Positions 51,558-60,497 of a stretch of DNA of 64,000 bases are shown piece by piece. This DNA is from Ramlibacter tataouinensis (GTDB taxonomy: Bacteria; Pseudomonadota; Gammaproteobacteria; Burkholderiales; Burkholderiaceae_C). Every line of letters starts with the position of its first letter. The stretch's first letter is position 1. The DNA lies in the NCBI RefSeq assembly GCF_001580455.1, contig NZ_CP010951.1, positions 434,001 through 498,000 of the forward strand, read 5' to 3'. Position numbers and translations under genes: made by a program. The notes under the pieces are model-generated. The model was not told the origin of the DNA and did no database searches. It saw only the letters and a program-made list of their open reading frames with translations.

Positions 51558-52028
51558 CCGCCGATTGTAGGAAGCACGGTCCAGGCGCTGGTCTGGCCGG
51601 GCGAGGAAGCCACGCGAGCCTACGCGGCCCGGCTCGCGGCGCGTCCGGCGATCGCCAACGCCTTCATCGAGCTGCAGGGCGAGCTCGGGGCGGGCAAGAC
51701 CACGTTGGTGCGGCACCTGTTGCGCGCCCTGGGCGTGCATGAGCGCATCAAGAGCCCCACCTACACCGTGATGGAGCCCTACGAGACGGCTGGCCTCCGG
51801 ATCTTCCACTTCGACTTCTACCGCTTCCACGATCCGCGCGAATGGGAAGACGCCGGCTTTCGCGACGTGTTCGGCGGCCCCGGACTGAAGATCGCCGAAT
51901 GGCCGGAGAAGGCAGCCGCGGTGCTGCCGGTCGCCGACCTCGTGATCCGCCTCGAGGCGCAGGCCGACGAGACGCGCCTGGTCACGCTGCGGGCCCAGTC
52001 CCCCACCGGCCAGGAGTTGATCCTGTGA
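51492..52028 (+). CDS. tsaE: tRNA N6-threonylcarbamoyladenosine biosynthesis ATPase
   Basis: About 178 residues. Walker A GELGAGKTTLVRHLL, then SPTYTVMEPYE, FHFDFYRFHDPREWED and LKIAEWPEKA. TsaE energises the TsaB-TsaD complex that makes t6A in ANN-decoding tRNAs. The start is uncertain: no ATG is available; a GTG at 51492 with GGGAGA upstream is chosen over TTG at 51474 or 51522. All overlap the queG start region, so the two divergent genes overlap at their 5' ends. Its stop overlaps amiC by 4 nt. Confidence 0.9.
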   Translation: MGPAPDVSHQLRTVDLSALERHPPIVGSTVQALVWPGEEATRAYAARLAARPAIANAFIELQGELGAGKTTLVRHLLRALGVHERIKSPTYTVMEPYETAGLRIFHFDFYRFHDPREWEDAGFRDVFGGPGLKIAEWPEKAAAVLPVADLVIRLEAQADETRLVTLRAQSPTGQELIL

Positions 52029-53326
52029 GGCGGCGCGAGCTGTTGCACGGGGGCTCCCTTGCGCTGCTCCTGGGCACGGCGCAGATCGCGCGCGGCGCCA
52101 CCATCGTGGCGGTCCGCGTCTGGCCCGCGCCCGACTATTCGCGGGTGACCATCGAGTCGGACGCGCGGCTCAGCATCACGTCGACGCAACTGGCGGCGCC
52201 GCCGCGGCTGGCGGTGGACATCCAGGGCCTGGACCTGAGCCCGGAACTGCGCGAGCTCGTCGGCAAGGTGCAGACCGACGACCCCTTCATCGCGGGCATT
52301 CGCGCGTCGCAGCACCAGCCCGGCGTGGTGCGCATGGTGGTCGACCTGAAGCAGGCGGCCGTGCCGCAGGTGTTCACCCTCCAGCCGGTCGCCGCCTACC
52401 AGCATCGCCTGGTGTTTGACTTCCATCCCGTCAAGACCGTCGATCCGCTGGAGGCGCTGATCAACGACCGGCTGCGCGACCGGCCGCTGCCCCCGCCCTC
52501 GCCGGCCGCCGACCCCCTGGGCGAACTGATCGCCAGGCAGCTGGAGCGGCCGGCGCCGCCGACGCCCTTCGAGCCGGCGCCCACGGTCCGGCCGCAGAAG
52601 ACCGACCGGCTGATCATCATCGCGCTCGACGCCGGGCACGGCGGCGAGGACCCCGGCGCCGTCGGCCCCGGCGGCACGCGCGAGAAGGACGTGGTGCTGC
52701 AGATCGCGCACCGGCTGAAGGCACGCATCAACGCCAGCGGCGTCAACGGCAACCCCATGCGCGCCTTCCTCACGCGCGACGCCGACTTCTTCGTGCCGCT
52801 GCACGTGCGCGTGCAGAAAGCCCGGCGCGTGCAGGCCGACCTGTTCCTGAGCCTGCATGCCGATGCCTTCTTCACGCCGTCCGCCCGCGGCGCCAGCGTG
52901 TTCGCCCTCAGCCGCAACGGCGCCTCCAGCAGCGCCGCGCGTTGGATCGCCGACAAGGAGAACAAGTCCGACCTGATCGGCGGCATCAACGTGCGCAGCC
53001 ACGATGCGCAGGTCGCCCAGGCGATCCTCGACATGAGCACCACCGCGCAGATCAAGGACAGCCTCAAGCTCGGCGGGGCCCTGCTGGGCGAGATCGGCAA
53101 CGTCGGCCGGCTGCACAAGCCGCAGGTGGAGCAGGCGGGATTCGCCGTGCTCAAGGCGCCCGACATCCCCAGCGTGCTGGTGGAGACCGCCTTCATCAGC
53201 AACCCCGAAGAGGAAGCGCGTCTGCGCAGCGAGGCCTACCAGGAGCAGCTGGCCGACGCGATCATGCGCGGCATCTACCGCTATTTCTCGGCCAACCCGC
53301 CGCTGGCGCGCAGCCGCAGCGTCTGA
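52025..53326 (+). CDS. amiC: N-acetylmuramoyl-L-alanine amidase (AmiC type)
   Basis: 433 residues. A short N-terminal RRRELLHGGSLALLLG is twin-arginine-like. An AMIN domain (about 30-130) precedes the zinc amidase_3 domain from about 195: IALDAGHGGEDPGA (His), REKDVVLQIAHRL (Glu), FLSLHADAFF (His) and VLVETAFISNPEEE. It cleaves the amide between MurNAc and the stem peptide at the septum. The GTG start overlaps tsaE. The tsaE-amiC link is a classic arrangement. Confidence 0.93.
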   Translation: MRRRELLHGGSLALLLGTAQIARGATIVAVRVWPAPDYSRVTIESDARLSITSTQLAAPPRLAVDIQGLDLSPELRELVGKVQTDDPFIAGIRASQHQPGVVRMVVDLKQAAVPQVFTLQPVAAYQHRLVFDFHPVKTVDPLEALINDRLRDRPLPPPSPAADPLGELIARQLERPAPPTPFEPAPTVRPQKTDRLIIIALDAGHGGEDPGAVGPGGTREKDVVLQIAHRLKARINASGVNGNPMRAFLTRDADFFVPLHVRVQKARRVQADLFLSLHADAFFTPSARGASVFALSRNGASSSAARWIADKENKSDLIGGINVRSHDAQVAQAILDMSTTAQIKDSLKLGGALLGEIGNVGRLHKPQVEQAGFAVLKAPDIPSVLVETAFISNPEEEARLRSEAYQEQLADAIMRGIYRYFSANPPLARSRSV

Positions 53327-53348
53327 AGGCCGTTGGCGGCGCCCGGGT

Positions 53349-53999
53349 TCAGGCGGCGGGCTTGGCCTTGCGCCGTGCCTTCCACGCGCCCAGCAGGATG
53401 ATGAAGCCGGGGATCAGGATCATCGCCCAGATGATCTTGTCCAGGTTGCTCTGCACCCAGGGCACGCTGCCGAACAAGTAGCCGGCCGTGATGATGCCGC
53501 ACACCCACAGCGCGCCACCGGTCACGTCGTAGAAGGTGAACTTGGTGCGGGTCATCAGCGCCACGCCCGCCACGAAGGGCGCGAAGGTACGCAGGAAGGG
53601 CATGAAACGCGCCACCACGATGGTGATGCCGCCGTACTTCTCGTAGAAGGCATGCGCCTGGTCGAAGGCATGCCGGTTGAAGAAGCGCGAGTCCTCCCAC
53701 TGGAATACCTTGGGCCCGAAGTAGCGCCCGATCGTGTAGTTGCTCTGGTTGCCGGCCACCGCGGCGGCCAGCAGCAAGGCCATCGACAGCGGATAGCTCA
53801 TGAGGCCAACGCCGCACATGGCCCCGACCACGAATAGCAGCGAGTCGCCGGGCAGGAAGGGCATCACCACCACGCCGGTCTCGACGAAGATGATGAGAAA
53901 CAGCAGCGCGTACACCCAGGTGCCGTAATTCAGGATGAATGTTTCGAGATGCTTGTCGACGTTCAGGATGAAGTCGACAAGGAAGGCAAGCAATTCCAT
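53349..53999 (-). CDS. DedA family inner-membrane protein
   Basis: 216 residues with several membrane helices. FVETGVVVMPFLPGDSLLFVVGA and the conserved charged loop (RYFGPKVFQWEDSRFFNRHAF in parts, ARFMPFLRTFAPFVAGVALM) are DedA signatures. DedA proteins are linked to lipid flipping and membrane-potential homeostasis. It is convergent with amiC and divergent from mutL, so it breaks the usual tsaE-amiC-mutL run. Confidence 0.9.
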   Translation of the reverse strand: MELLAFLVDFILNVDKHLETFILNYGTWVYALLFLIIFVETGVVVMPFLPGDSLLFVVGAMCGVGLMSYPLSMALLLAAAVAGNQSNYTIGRYFGPKVFQWEDSRFFNRHAFDQAHAFYEKYGGITIVVARFMPFLRTFAPFVAGVALMTRTKFTFYDVTGGALWVCGIITAGYLFGSVPWVQSNLDKIIWAMILIPGFIILLGAWKARRKAKPAA

Positions 54000-54071
54000 G
54001 GCGGGGCATTATCTCAACCTGAAAACCTGCCCCTGGCGAATTTTTTGGCGATCGATTCCTACAATGCCGGC

Positions 54072-55874
54072 GTGAGTGCCGTTCTTTCACCCGTCCCCCG
54101 CCGCCCGATTCGCGAACTTCCGGATGAGCTGATCAGCCAGATCGCGGCCGGCGAAGTGGTGGAGCGCCCGGCGTCGGTGGTGCGCGAGCTGGTGGACAAC
54201 GCGCTCGATTCCGGGGCTTCGCAGGTCACCGTGCGCCTGCTGGCGGGGGGCGTGCGGCTGATCGCGGTGGAAGACGACGGCTGCGGCATCGCCCGCGAGG
54301 AGCTGCCGCTGGCGCTGCGGCGGCATGCCACCAGCAAGATCGCTTCACTGGGCGACCTGGAGTCGGTGGGCACCATGGGTTTCCGCGGCGAGGCACTGGC
54401 CGCGATCGCCTCGGTGTCGGAACTCGGCCTGTTGTCGCGCACGGCCAGCCAGCCGAGCGCCTTCCTGCTCGACAGCCGCAGCGGCGAGTTACGCCCGGCT
54501 GCCCGCGCCACCGGCACCAGCGTGGAGGTCAAGGAGCTGTTTTTCAGCACGCCGGCACGCCGCAAGTTCCTGAAATCCGACGCGACCGAACTCGCGCATT
54601 GCATCGAAGCCGTCCGGCGCCACGCCCTGGCGCGGCCCGACGTGGGCTTTGCCGTGTGGCACGAGGGCAAGCTGCTGGAGCAGTGGCGCGCCGGCACGCC
54701 CGAGCAGCGCCTGGCCGACGTGCTGGGCCACGATTTCATCGAGCAAAGCGTCACGCTGGCCTACGCCGCCGGGCCGATCCGCATCACCGGCCGCGCCGGC
54801 GTCCCGGATGTGGCCCGGTCGCGCGCCGACCAGCAGTTCGCCTATGTGAACGGCCGTTTCGTGCGCGACAAGGTGCTGGCGCACGCGGTGCGCAGCGCCT
54901 ACGAGGACGTGCTGCACGGCCAGCGCCAGCCGGTCTATGTGCTGCACATCGAGATCGACCCGGCCCGGGTCGACGTCAACGTGCACCCCACCAAGATCGA
55001 AGTCCGGTTCCGCGACAGCCGCGAAGTGCACCAGGCCGTGCGGCGGGCGGTGGAGAACGCCCTGGCGGCACCCCGTGCCGGCGGCCCGGCCGCACCGGCC
55101 CTGCCGACCGAGCCCGCCGCGGAAGCGCCCGCGCCCTTCATGGCCTGGACCCAGCCAGGCATGGACCTGTCCGCCGCGGGCCATCGCGTGTCGGACCTGG
55201 ACGCGCTCTGGCAGCCTGCGGCCCAGGCCCGCGATGGCGACGCCGCCCGGGACGCCGCCGAGCCGCCGCCGCCGGCACTCCCGGCGGGGGACTGGCCGCT
55301 GGGCCGCGCGCTCGCGCAGCTGCAGGGCATCTACATCCTCGCGGAGAATGCCGATGGCCTGGTGATCGTGGACATGCATGCGGCGCACGAGCGCATCGTG
55401 TATGAGCGGCTCAAGCGCCAGGTGGACGCCAGCGCCGTCGCCAGCCAGCCGTTGCTGATCCCGGCCACCTTCGCGGCCACGCCGCAGGAAATGGCGACCG
55501 CCGAAGCATGCCCGGAAGCGCTGGGCATGCTGGGGCTGGAGGTGGCGCCGTTCTCGGCGAAGACGCTGGCGGTGCGCGCCGTGCCGACCACCCTGGCGCA
55601 GGGCGACCCGGTGGAACTGACCCGCGCCGTGCTGGCCGAGCTGGCTCAGCACGAGGCGTCCACCGTGATCCAGCGCGCCCGCAACGAGCTGCTCGCCACC
55701 ATGGCCTGCCACGGCGCGGTGCGCGCCAACCGCAAGCTGACGCTGGAAGAGATGAATGCGCTCTTGCGGCAGATGGAGGAAACGGAGCGCTCCGACCAGT
55801 GCAACCACGGCCGGCCCACCTGGCGCCAGCTCGCCGTGCGTGACCTGGACGCGCTTTTCCTGCGCGGACGCTGA
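54072..55874 (+). CDS. mutL: DNA mismatch repair protein MutL
   Basis: 600 residues. GHKL ATPase: IRELPDELISQIAAGEVVER, VVRELVDNALDSGAS, DDGCGI, TMGFRGEAL. The C-terminal domain contains DMHAAHERIVYE at 434-445, which fits the endonuclease motif DQHA(X)2E(X)4E except Met for Gln, so the protein likely nicks DNA itself rather than relying on MutH. A variable linker (about 330-400) separates the domains. The GTG at 54072 is the family-typical start; earlier frame reads into the dedA promoter. It is followed by a hydrolase, not miaA. Confidence 0.95.
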   Translation: MSAVLSPVPRRPIRELPDELISQIAAGEVVERPASVVRELVDNALDSGASQVTVRLLAGGVRLIAVEDDGCGIAREELPLALRRHATSKIASLGDLESVGTMGFRGEALAAIASVSELGLLSRTASQPSAFLLDSRSGELRPAARATGTSVEVKELFFSTPARRKFLKSDATELAHCIEAVRRHALARPDVGFAVWHEGKLLEQWRAGTPEQRLADVLGHDFIEQSVTLAYAAGPIRITGRAGVPDVARSRADQQFAYVNGRFVRDKVLAHAVRSAYEDVLHGQRQPVYVLHIEIDPARVDVNVHPTKIEVRFRDSREVHQAVRRAVENALAAPRAGGPAAPALPTEPAAEAPAPFMAWTQPGMDLSAAGHRVSDLDALWQPAAQARDGDAARDAAEPPPPALPAGDWPLGRALAQLQGIYILAENADGLVIVDMHAAHERIVYERLKRQVDASAVASQPLLIPATFAATPQEMATAEACPEALGMLGLEVAPFSAKTLAVRAVPTTLAQGDPVELTRAVLAELAQHEASTVIQRARNELLATMACHGAVRANRKLTLEEMNALLRQMEETERSDQCNHGRPTWRQLAVRDLDALFLRGR

Positions 55875-55915
55875 ACTTTTTTGCCCCGCCTGGACTCAGC
55901 GCAATAAGAACAAGC

Positions 55916-56755
55916 ATGAAACGCCGGACAGCCATCGCCGCCCTCGCCCTGACTGCCGTGATCGCCGTGGGCTGCGCCACGCTGGACGAGCGGCAGCGCA
56001 GCTGGATCTTCCAGCCCAGCAACGCGAGCTGGGGCAATTCCGCCGCGCAGGCCCAGGACATGCAGGACGTCTGGATCGAGTTCGACTCCAAGGTCACCGG
56101 CGACAAGGTGAAGCTGCATGGCCTGTGGATGGCCGCCGAGGGCCGCCCGGATGCCCCGGTGCTGCTCTACCTGCACGGCGCGAAGTGGAACGTGGCGGGC
56201 TCCGCGCCGCGTATCCGGCGCGTGCACGGCCTGGGCTTTTCGGTGCTCGCCATCGACTACCGCGGATTCGGCAGGAGCTCCGGCGGGCTGCCTTCGGAGG
56301 ACACCGCCTACGAGGATGCGCGCGCCGCCTGGGGCTGGCTGGCGGCGCGCTATCCGCAGCACGCGCGCTACATCTTCGGCCATTCGCTGGGCGGCGCGGT
56401 CGCCATCGACCTCGCCTCGCAGGTCGATGACGAGCGCGGCACCATCGTCGAAGGCACCTTCACCTCCATCCCGGACGTGGTCAGCAGCATGAAGTGGGGC
56501 TGGCTACCGGTCGGCCCGCTGATCACACAGCGCTTCGAGTCGATCAGCAAGGTCGCCAAGGTCGGCTCGCCGCTGCTGGTGGTGCATGGCGAGAACGATC
56601 GCCTGATCGACAGCGAGCTCGGCCGCAAGCTCTACGAAGCCGCGGCCGGCCAGAAGCGCTTCCTGCTGGTCGAAGGCGCTTCGCACCACAGCACCATGGC
56701 GCTGGGATTGGCCAGGTACCGCGAGGCCCTCGCCGACCTCTACAGCCTGAAGTAG
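55916..56755 (+). CDS. Alpha/beta hydrolase lipoprotein
   Basis: 279 residues. N-terminus MKRRTAIAALALTAVIAVGC gives a lipobox with Cys20. The alpha/beta-hydrolase core has LLYLHGAKWN (oxyanion region), DYRGFGRSSG, nucleophile Ser157 in FGHSLGGA, Asp in VVHGENDRLID and His in GASHHSTMALG. It is probably an esterase or thioesterase on the periplasmic face. It lies 41 bp after mutL, a location usually held by miaA in E. coli. Confidence 0.86.
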   Translation: MKRRTAIAALALTAVIAVGCATLDERQRSWIFQPSNASWGNSAAQAQDMQDVWIEFDSKVTGDKVKLHGLWMAAEGRPDAPVLLYLHGAKWNVAGSAPRIRRVHGLGFSVLAIDYRGFGRSSGGLPSEDTAYEDARAAWGWLAARYPQHARYIFGHSLGGAVAIDLASQVDDERGTIVEGTFTSIPDVVSSMKWGWLPVGPLITQRFESISKVAKVGSPLLVVHGENDRLIDSELGRKLYEAAAGQKRFLLVEGASHHSTMALGLARYREALADLYSLK

Positions 56756-56817
56756 CGCACCGGGCATTGACGCGGGGCAGGCTTGGCGCCGGCAGGGTTC
56801 TGCTACCCTCGCCGCAC

Positions 56818-58053
56818 ATGCCCGCTGCCTCCTCGTCCGCCGACCGCGCCCTGGCTTCCGCGCCTGCGATGTCGCCAGTTCTGGTGGTGCTGGTGCTCTC
56901 GCTGCTGCTGGGCATCCAACCGGTCACCACTGACCTCTATCTGCCGGCGCTGCCGGCGCTCACCGAAAGTTTCGGCGCACCGGTCTCGCAGTCGCAGCTG
57001 ACGCTCACCACGCTGCTGCTGGCCTTCGGGCTGTCGCAGCTGGCCTGGGGGCCGCTTTCCGATCGCTTCGGGCGCCGCCCGGTCCTGCTGCTGGGCCTGG
57101 GCGCCTACACCGTCGCCTCGGTCGGCGCAGCGCTGGCCGGGTCGATGACGCTGCTGGTCGTCTGGCGCACCGTCCAGGGCGCGGCCATCGGCGCCACGGT
57201 GATGGGCGCGCGCGCCATCGTGCGCGATCTGTTCGCGCCGGAGGCCGGCGCGCGTGCGCTGTCGAAGGCGCTCACCGGCCTGGGTGTGATCGCCTGCCTG
57301 TGCGCGCCCGTCGGCGGCCTGCTGACCGACCTGTTCGGCTGGCGCTATGCGCTGGGCGCCCTGGCGGTGTTCGGCGCGGCAACGCTGGCGCTGGTGGCGA
57401 CGCGCTTCGAGGAGACCGTGTCGCGCAAGAACCCGGCGGCCCTGCATCCCGGCACGCTGCTGCGGACCTGGCTCACCGTCCTGCGCCACCCGAGCTTCAT
57501 CGCCTACTCGGCGCTGTCGGTGGCCACCTACGCCGGCCTGTTCACCTTCCTGGGCTCGTCGTCCTTCATATTCATCAAGGTGCTGGGCTACACCCGCACG
57601 CAGTACGGCCTGGCGATGTTTGCCACCGCCTTCGTCTACATCCTCGGCACCGTCCTGTGCCGCCGGCTGCTGCCGCGCCTGGGCATCAAGCGCTCGGTGG
57701 CGCTCGCCGGCGCGGTGTCGCTGGCGGGCGGCACGCTGCTGGGCGTGCTGGCGCATGCGGGCGTGCAAAGCGGCTGGGCGATCCTGGCGCCCTTCCTGCT
57801 GTACATGCTGGGGCACGGGGTGCACCAGCCCTGCGGCAACAGTGGCGCCGTCGGGCCCTTCCCGCACGCGGCCGGCGCCGCCTCGGCCCTGAACGGATTC
57901 CTCATGATGCTCACCGCCTTCGCCGTCGGCGGATGGATCGGCCCGCGGCTGGACGGCACGGTGTTTGCGCTCACGGATGGCGTGTGGTTCTGGAGCGTGT
58001 GCATCGCGCTGGTGGCATGGACCCTGGTCAGGCGGCATGGCGGGCCTTCGTGA
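56818..58053 (+). CDS. Bcr/CflA-type drug-efflux MFS transporter
   Basis: 411 residues, about 12 helices. LGIQPVTTDLYLPALPALTESFG and LSQLAWGPLSDRFGRRPVLLLG match the Bcr/CflA subfamily; MGARAIVRDLF and GLLTDLFGWRYALG follow. It should be a proton-coupled exporter of drug-like small molecules. The ATG at 56818 has no strong upstream ribosome site. Its last 17 nt overlap the miaA start in another frame. Confidence 0.88.
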   Translation: MPAASSSADRALASAPAMSPVLVVLVLSLLLGIQPVTTDLYLPALPALTESFGAPVSQSQLTLTTLLLAFGLSQLAWGPLSDRFGRRPVLLLGLGAYTVASVGAALAGSMTLLVVWRTVQGAAIGATVMGARAIVRDLFAPEAGARALSKALTGLGVIACLCAPVGGLLTDLFGWRYALGALAVFGAATLALVATRFEETVSRKNPAALHPGTLLRTWLTVLRHPSFIAYSALSVATYAGLFTFLGSSSFIFIKVLGYTRTQYGLAMFATAFVYILGTVLCRRLLPRLGIKRSVALAGAVSLAGGTLLGVLAHAGVQSGWAILAPFLLYMLGHGVHQPCGNSGAVGPFPHAAGAASALNGFLMMLTAFAVGGWIGPRLDGTVFALTDGVWFWSVCIALVAWTLVRRHGGPS

Positions 58054-58969
58054 AACGCGCGCGATCGCGCTGGCGGGTCCGACCGCCGCGGGCAAGACGG
58101 CCGCGGCCCTGGCGATCGCCCGCGAGCACGACGCCGAGATCATCAGCGTCGATTCGGCGCTGGTGTTCCGCGGCATGGACATCGGCACCGCCAAGCCGAC
58201 GGCGGCCGAGCGCGACGCCCTGCCGCACCACCTGATCGACATCCGCGATCCGAGCCAGAGCTACAGCGCTGCCGAGTTCACCGCCGATGCGGCGCGGCTG
58301 GTGCGCGAGATCAATGCGCGTGGCCGGCTGGCGCTGCTGGTGGGCGGCACCATGCTGTACTTCAAGGCCTTCTTCGAGGGGCTGGACGCCATGCCGGCGG
58401 CGCAGCCGGAAATCCGCGCCCGCCTCGAGCAGGACGCCGCCAGCCGGGGCTGGCCGGCGCTGCATGCGGAGCTGGCGCAGTCCGACCCGGTGACCGCCGC
58501 GCGCCTCGCGCCCAACGATGCGCAGCGCATCCAGCGTGCGCTGGAGGTGCTGCGCGCCACCGGGCAGCCGATCTCGAGCTTTCACGGCCGCAAGCAGGGC
58601 GGCCACGGGCCCATCCCGCTTTTCTCGCTCGAGCCGCAAGAGCGCGCCTGGCTGCATGAACGCATTGCCGGGCGTTTCGATGCGATGCTTGCCGCCGGTT
58701 TCCTCGACGAAGTGCGGGCGCTGCGCGCGCGGGGCGACCTGCATGCCGATCTGCCCAGCATGCGCTGCGTCGGTTACCGCCAGGCCTGGGAGGCGCTCGA
58801 TGGCCTGTGGCCGATGGCGCAGCTGCGCGACAAGGGCATCTTCGCCACCCGCCAGCTCGCCAAGCGGCAGCTGACCTGGCTGCGCGGCATGGCCGAACGC
58901 CACGTGATCGCCTGCGACGCGCCGGATGCGCAGCAGCAACTGTTGCGCCAGGTACGGGAGCTGCCATGA
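58037..58969 (+). CDS. miaA: tRNA dimethylallyltransferase
   Basis: 310 residues. P-loop LAGPTAAGKTAAALAI, ISVDSALVFRGMDIGTAKP, PHHLIDIRDPSQSYSAAEF and RCVGYRQAWEALDG are family motifs. It adds an isopentenyl group to A37 of tRNAs that read UNN codons. Its start overlaps the MFS gene. The stop lies inside leader repeat copy 2. Confidence 0.94.
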   Translation: MAGLRETRAIALAGPTAAGKTAAALAIAREHDAEIISVDSALVFRGMDIGTAKPTAAERDALPHHLIDIRDPSQSYSAAEFTADAARLVREINARGRLALLVGGTMLYFKAFFEGLDAMPAAQPEIRARLEQDAASRGWPALHAELAQSDPVTAARLAPNDAQRIQRALEVLRATGQPISSFHGRKQGGHGPIPLFSLEPQERAWLHERIAGRFDAMLAAGFLDEVRALRARGDLHADLPSMRCVGYRQAWEALDGLWPMAQLRDKGIFATRQLAKRQLTWLRGMAERHVIACDAPDAQQQLLRQVRELP

Positions 58970-59026
58970 GCTGCACGGCCGCTCCCGCTCCGAAGGCTCA
59001 TAGCACCGCAGCCCGCAGGGCGGAGG
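58963..59026 (+). repeat. Leader repeat, copy 2 (5' of an orphan ABC ATPase)
   Basis: Read rightward: GCCATGAGCTGCACGGCCG, an arm GGCTCATAGC, then the same 21 nt block (59006-59026) as in copy 1 ending GGCGGAGG, 7 nt before the GTG at 59034. It overlaps the last 7 bases of miaA. It matches copy 1 (48343-48400) at 52 of 58 aligned positions with a 6 nt insertion. Confidence 0.85.
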
Positions 59027-59033
59027 CTCTCCA

Positions 59034-59696
59034 GTGAGCCTGGTGCTGGCAGGCGTGGCCAAACGCTATGGCGAGGTGCCGGTGTTCGAGCATGTGACCC
59101 TGCAGGTGGCGCGCGGCGAATTCGTTGCCATCGTGGGCGAATCGGGCGTGGGCAAGTCCACGCTGCTCAATTGCATGGCCGGCCTGGACGACTGGGACGG
59201 GGGCAGCATCCACCTGGACGGCGAGGACCTGGGCGCAATGACGGCCGATGAGCGCGCGCTGCTGCGGCGGCGCCGCATCGGCTTCGTGTTCCAGGCCTTC
59301 CACGTGCTGCCGCACCTCGACGTGGCGCAGAACGTCGCCCTGCCGCTGATGCTGCTGGGCGTGGATGCGGGCGAGCGCAACGAGCGCGTGGCGGCCATGC
59401 TTGACGCGGTCGGCCTGCAGGAGCTGGGCGCGCGCCTGCCGCAGCAGCTGTCCGGGGGCCAGTTGCAGCGCGTGGCCATCGCCCGCGCGCTGGTGCACCG
59501 CCCTTCCCTGCTGCTGGCGGATGAGCCCACCGGCAACCTCGATCCGGGCACCGCCGCCAAGGTGATGGAGCTGATGGTGACGCAAACCCGCCGCCAGGGG
59601 GCCTCGCTGGTGCTGGTGACCCACTCCGAGGGCGCCGCGGCCCGTGCCGACCGCGTGCTGGTGCTCACCAGCGAGGGGATCCGGCCGCATCCCTGA
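59034..59696 (+). CDS. LolD-like ABC transporter ATP-binding protein (orphan)
   Basis: 220 residues of the MacB/LolD-type ATPase group: Walker A GESGVGKSTLL, Q-loop FVFQAFHVLPHLDVAQN, signature LSGGQLQRVAIARALV, Walker B LLLADEPTGNLDPGT and switch VTHSEGAAARADRVL. It would power a LolC/E or MacB/FtsX-like permease, but no permease gene is in the window, so its partner lies elsewhere. The GTG at 59034 is set by the leader's ribosome site. Confidence 0.88.
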   Translation: MSLVLAGVAKRYGEVPVFEHVTLQVARGEFVAIVGESGVGKSTLLNCMAGLDDWDGGSIHLDGEDLGAMTADERALLRRRRIGFVFQAFHVLPHLDVAQNVALPLMLLGVDAGERNERVAAMLDAVGLQELGARLPQQLSGGQLQRVAIARALVHRPSLLLADEPTGNLDPGTAAKVMELMVTQTRRQGASLVLVTHSEGAAARADRVLVLTSEGIRPHP

Positions 59697-59710
59697 ATTG
59701 CTCCCCCTCC

Positions 59711-59729
59711 CTCTCCCCGGAAGGGAGAG
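59711..59729. terminator. Hairpin between convergent ABC ATPase and aroD genes
   Basis: CTCTCCC (59711-59717) and GGGAGAG (59723-59729) form a 7 bp stem with loop CGGAA in a C/G-rich stretch. It resembles one arm of the REP-like units at 7.1 and 11.5 kb. No T-tract. Confidence 0.4.
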
Positions 59730-59732
59730 AGG

Positions 59733-60497
59733 TCAAGCCTGCGAGCCCTGCAGCATCGCGATGGCTTGCCGGATGTCCTTGATCGGCATCTGCCCGGGTG
59801 CCGAGCTGGCCTCGCCCACGGCGAAGGTCATGGCGGATCCGAAGGTCCAGCCGCACATGCGCGTGACCGCCCCCAGCGGGCCCATGGACATGCTCACCAC
59901 CGGGATCGACAGCGACCGGCTGGCCTGCGTAGTGGCAGCCAGCAGCGCCAGCACATCCTCCATGCTCTTGGGCATCACGGCCACCTTCGCCACGTCCGCG
60001 CCCAGCGCCTGGGCCTGCGCGAAGCGCGCCACCAGCGCATCGGCCGGGGGCGTCGCCTGGAAGTCATGGAAGGAGAGCACCAGCGGCAGGCCCGCGGCCT
60101 TCGAGGCTTCGCGTACCGCCGCCACATGCGCGGGCGCATTGCCCATCTCGAAGTCGACCAGGTCGACCTGGCCGCTGGCGCACACCGCGCGATAGAGATC
60201 GACCACCTGCTCCTCGCCGATCGTGATCGGCTGGCCGCCTTCGCGGCTGGAACGGCGGGTGAACAGCAGCGGGATGCCGGCGGCGGCGCGCCTGAGCTGC
60301 TCCGCCGCCTCGAGCACGCGGGCCGCATCGCCGATGTGCTCGAAGAAGTCGACGCGCCATTCCAGCAGGTCCGGCCCCTTGGCCGCGACTGCGGCGGCCT
60401 CCGCCGCGAGCTGGGTCGTGCTGCGCGCCACCAGCGGTGCGCACACGACCGGGAAGCGCGGCGCGCGGCCCGGCAGGGCAATCGGCCGGGCCTGCAT
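59733..60497 (-). CDS. aroD: Type I 3-dehydroquinate dehydratase
   Basis: 254 residues of the class I Schiff-base fold: ICAPLV-like PVVCAPLVAR, DLLEWRVDFFEHI, FTRRSSREGG, catalytic His in LSFHDFQATP and the Schiff-base Lys in VAKVAVMP. It removes water from 3-dehydroquinate in the shikimate pathway. Many bacteria use the unrelated type II (AroQ); this one is type I. Its ATG shares a base with the stop of the upstream dehydratase gene. Confidence 0.92.
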   Translation of the reverse strand: MQARPIALPGRAPRFPVVCAPLVARSTTQLAAEAAAVAAKGPDLLEWRVDFFEHIGDAARVLEAAEQLRRAAAGIPLLFTRRSSREGGQPITIGEEQVVDLYRAVCASGQVDLVDFEMGNAPAHVAAVREASKAAGLPLVLSFHDFQATPPADALVARFAQAQALGADVAKVAVMPKSMEDVLALLAATTQASRSLSIPVVSMSMGPLGAVTRMCGWTFGSAMTFAVGEASSAPGQMPIKDIRQAIAMLQGSQA

